A stretch of 64,000 nt of DNA from Aldehydirespirator sp965204875 (GTDB taxonomy: Bacteria > Actinomycetota > Acidimicrobiia > Acidimicrobiales > Aldehydirespiratoraceae): positions 1,984,001-2,048,000 of the forward strand of contig OZ242020.1 of assembly GCA_965204875.1 (NCBI GenBank), in the 5' to 3' direction. A program made the translations under genes and the position numbers. Within the stretch, counting starts at the first letter, position 1; each line of letters opens with the position of its first letter. Positions 63,188 through 64,000 of the stretch are shown here, one piece after another. Under the pieces are notes generated by a model. That model was not told the DNA's origin, did not search any database, and saw only the letters and a list, made by a program, of their open reading frames with translations.

Positions 63188-63355
63188 CCGCAGCAAAGGC
63201 CGCGGCGTGCCCGCAAGCTGCTCTGGGTGTGCCTGGTAACCCTCGGCGTGTTGCACCTGCCGCAGCAAAGGACGCGGCGCGCCCGCAAGCTGCTCTGGGT
63301 GTGCCTGGTAACCCTCGGCGTGTTGCACACGCCGCAGCAAAGGCCGTGGCGCGCC
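63188..63355. repeat. 72-bp tandem repeat, about 2.3 copies
   Basis: CCGCAGCAAAGG(C/A)CGCGGCG starts units at 63188, 63260 and 63332, with only a few changes between copies. It fills the divergent gap between the ParA gene and the transporter gene. Confidence 0.95.
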
Positions 63356-63369
63356 AGCAAACTGGGGGT

Positions 63370-64000
63370 ATGGCTTCGCAGCGAGGAGCTCAGAGGCTGC
63401 TGGCCCGCTGGGGCCGCGACCTGCTCGGGGTGCGCGGCGCCTTCGCGGCCCTGGTGCTGGCCGCGGTCGCCAGCCTCGTCGCCGGCCTGATACTCGCCTC
63501 GATCACCGGCACGCTTGAGAGGCTGCCCGGCATGCTGTTGCTGGTGCCTGCGGCGATAGCGGTCAAGGGCGACATCTTCGGTGCCGTGGGCAGCAGGATG
63601 GGCACTGCCATCCATGCCGGCACTTTCCGCCTCGGCGGCGGGCGCAGTTCGGCGATCGCGCAGAACGCTTACGCGTCCATCGCGCTGAGCCTGGTGATAG
63701 GTCTGGGCCTGGCCCTGATGGCGAAGGCCACGGCGCTCGCATTCAACGTCTCGCCGATCATGACCATCTCAGAGTTCGTTGTGATATCGGCCTTCGGATG
63801 TCTCATCGCCGCTTTCGTCGTTCTGGGCATCACGCTCGCGGCGACGGCGGCCGCCGTTCGCTTCGGCTGGGATCTCGACAATGTGGTCGCTCCGCTGGTG
63901 ACTGCGACGGGCGACGTGGTGACGCTGCCATCGCTGGTGGTGGCGGCTGAGTTGGCCGGACACCGGGTGCTCACGCCGGTTGCGGCCTGGGTGCTGGCGG
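63370..64000 (+). CDS. MgtE/SLC41-type divalent cation transporter (3' end outside window)
   Basis: 210 residues visible. Hydrophobic segments include FAALVLAAVASLVAGLILASI, ALSLVIGLGLALMAKATALA and FVVISAFGCLIAAFVVLGIT. LPGMLLLVPAAIAVKGDIFG followed by AVGSRMGTAIHAG is the conserved motif of the MgtE/SLC41 membrane domain, and DNVVAPLVTATGDVVTLPSL is its second conserved segment. It lacks the N-terminal CBS domains of full MgtE. Likely magnesium or related cation transport. ATG 63370 follows GGGGGT. Confidence 0.88.
   Translation, partial: MASQRGAQRLLARWGRDLLGVRGAFAALVLAAVASLVAGLILASITGTLERLPGMLLLVPAAIAVKGDIFGAVGSRMGTAIHAGTFRLGGGRSSAIAQNAYASIALSLVIGLGLALMAKATALAFNVSPIMTISEFVVISAFGCLIAAFVVLGITLAATAAAVRFGWDLDNVVAPLVTATGDVVTLPSLVVAAELAGHRVLTPVAAWVLA

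Noticed and set aside
62308..63615. Longer minus-strand frame extending through the ParA region
   Set aside because: A different frame from ParA, passing through the 72-bp repeats; the ParA frame with its Walker motifs starts at 63134.
1..64000. tRNA, rRNA and riboswitches
   Set aside because: I looked through the gene gaps, including those before glyA, serA, folD, fhs and etfBA, and saw no convincing cloverleaf, rRNA segment or riboswitch core. Short or divergent RNAs could still be missed by eye.

Overview
This is a 64 kb, high-GC, gene-dense chromosomal window from an actinobacterium. The evidence is the overall base composition, the DUF222/HNH endonuclease gene, a mycobacterial-type beta-carbonic anhydrase, frequent GTG starts, and secreted proteins with long poly-threonine linkers. 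Those linkers are common in Acidimicrobiia, but I hold that class-level guess with low confidence. No rRNA, tRNA or CRISPR array was seen.

Layout. 1-8 kb is housekeeping: prfA, prmC, a threonylcarbamoyl-AMP synthase, rpiB, glyA, a carbonic anhydrase and a class III aminotransferase. 8-13.2 kb holds two tandem paralogous secreted SLH + RCC1-like proteins on the minus strand. A third, larger secreted RCC1-like protein lies at 20.4-24.3 kb. Between them are DUF1015, serA, folD, a class II aldolase and rmuC. 24.4-32.7 kb is a one-carbon cluster: a MetF-like reductase, formate-THF ligase, a dimethylglycine/sarcosine dehydrogenase-type FAD-GcvT fusion, etfBA and an IclR regulator. 33-36.6 kb has an HNH protein and proS. 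36.6-44.7 kb has a BKACE enzyme, a three-gene NAD-type formate dehydrogenase, an FMN hydroxyacid oxidase and a dienelactone hydrolase. 44.8-55.7 kb looks like a defence/stress island: a giant single-chain restriction-modification protein, HipBA, and a small nucleotidyltransferase pair, with a secreted 5'-nucleotidase inside. 55.8-64 kb has a type IIA topoisomerase A/B pair, a RecB-like nuclease, a ParA ATPase and an MgtE-type transporter.

Most interesting signals. (1) Three long G/C homopolymers sit where they would switch genes on and off: C14 and C11 between the Shine-Dalgarno-served ATG and the body of the two SLH-RCC1 genes, and G19 inside the restriction-modification gene, where the reading frame breaks. 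In both SLH-RCC1 genes the three possible phases give an in-frame fusion, a stop overlapping a GTG restart, or a long out-of-frame peptide. (2) The formate dehydrogenase catalytic subunit reads through an in-frame TGA followed at once by a SECIS-like hairpin with a GGTCTG loop, so it is very probably a selenoprotein. Its alpha subunit is also split, with the C-terminal half encoded first and the N-terminal half last. (3) prmC carries three tandem copies of its SAM-binding motif I. (4) The RCC1-like proteins have exactly 14, 14 and 7+7 repeats, which fits seven-bladed propellers in pairs. (5) Many gene ends are followed by short tandem duplications, five of them with a 68-74 bp period.

How genes work together. 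glyA, serA, folD, the MetF-like protein, fhs, the FAD-GcvT demethylase, ETF and formate dehydrogenase form a coherent network for taking methyl groups from N-methylated compounds through tetrahydrofolate to formate and CO2, with electrons going to ETF and NAD. A compound palindrome between fhs and the demethylase gene is a likely operator for the IclR regulator of that cluster.
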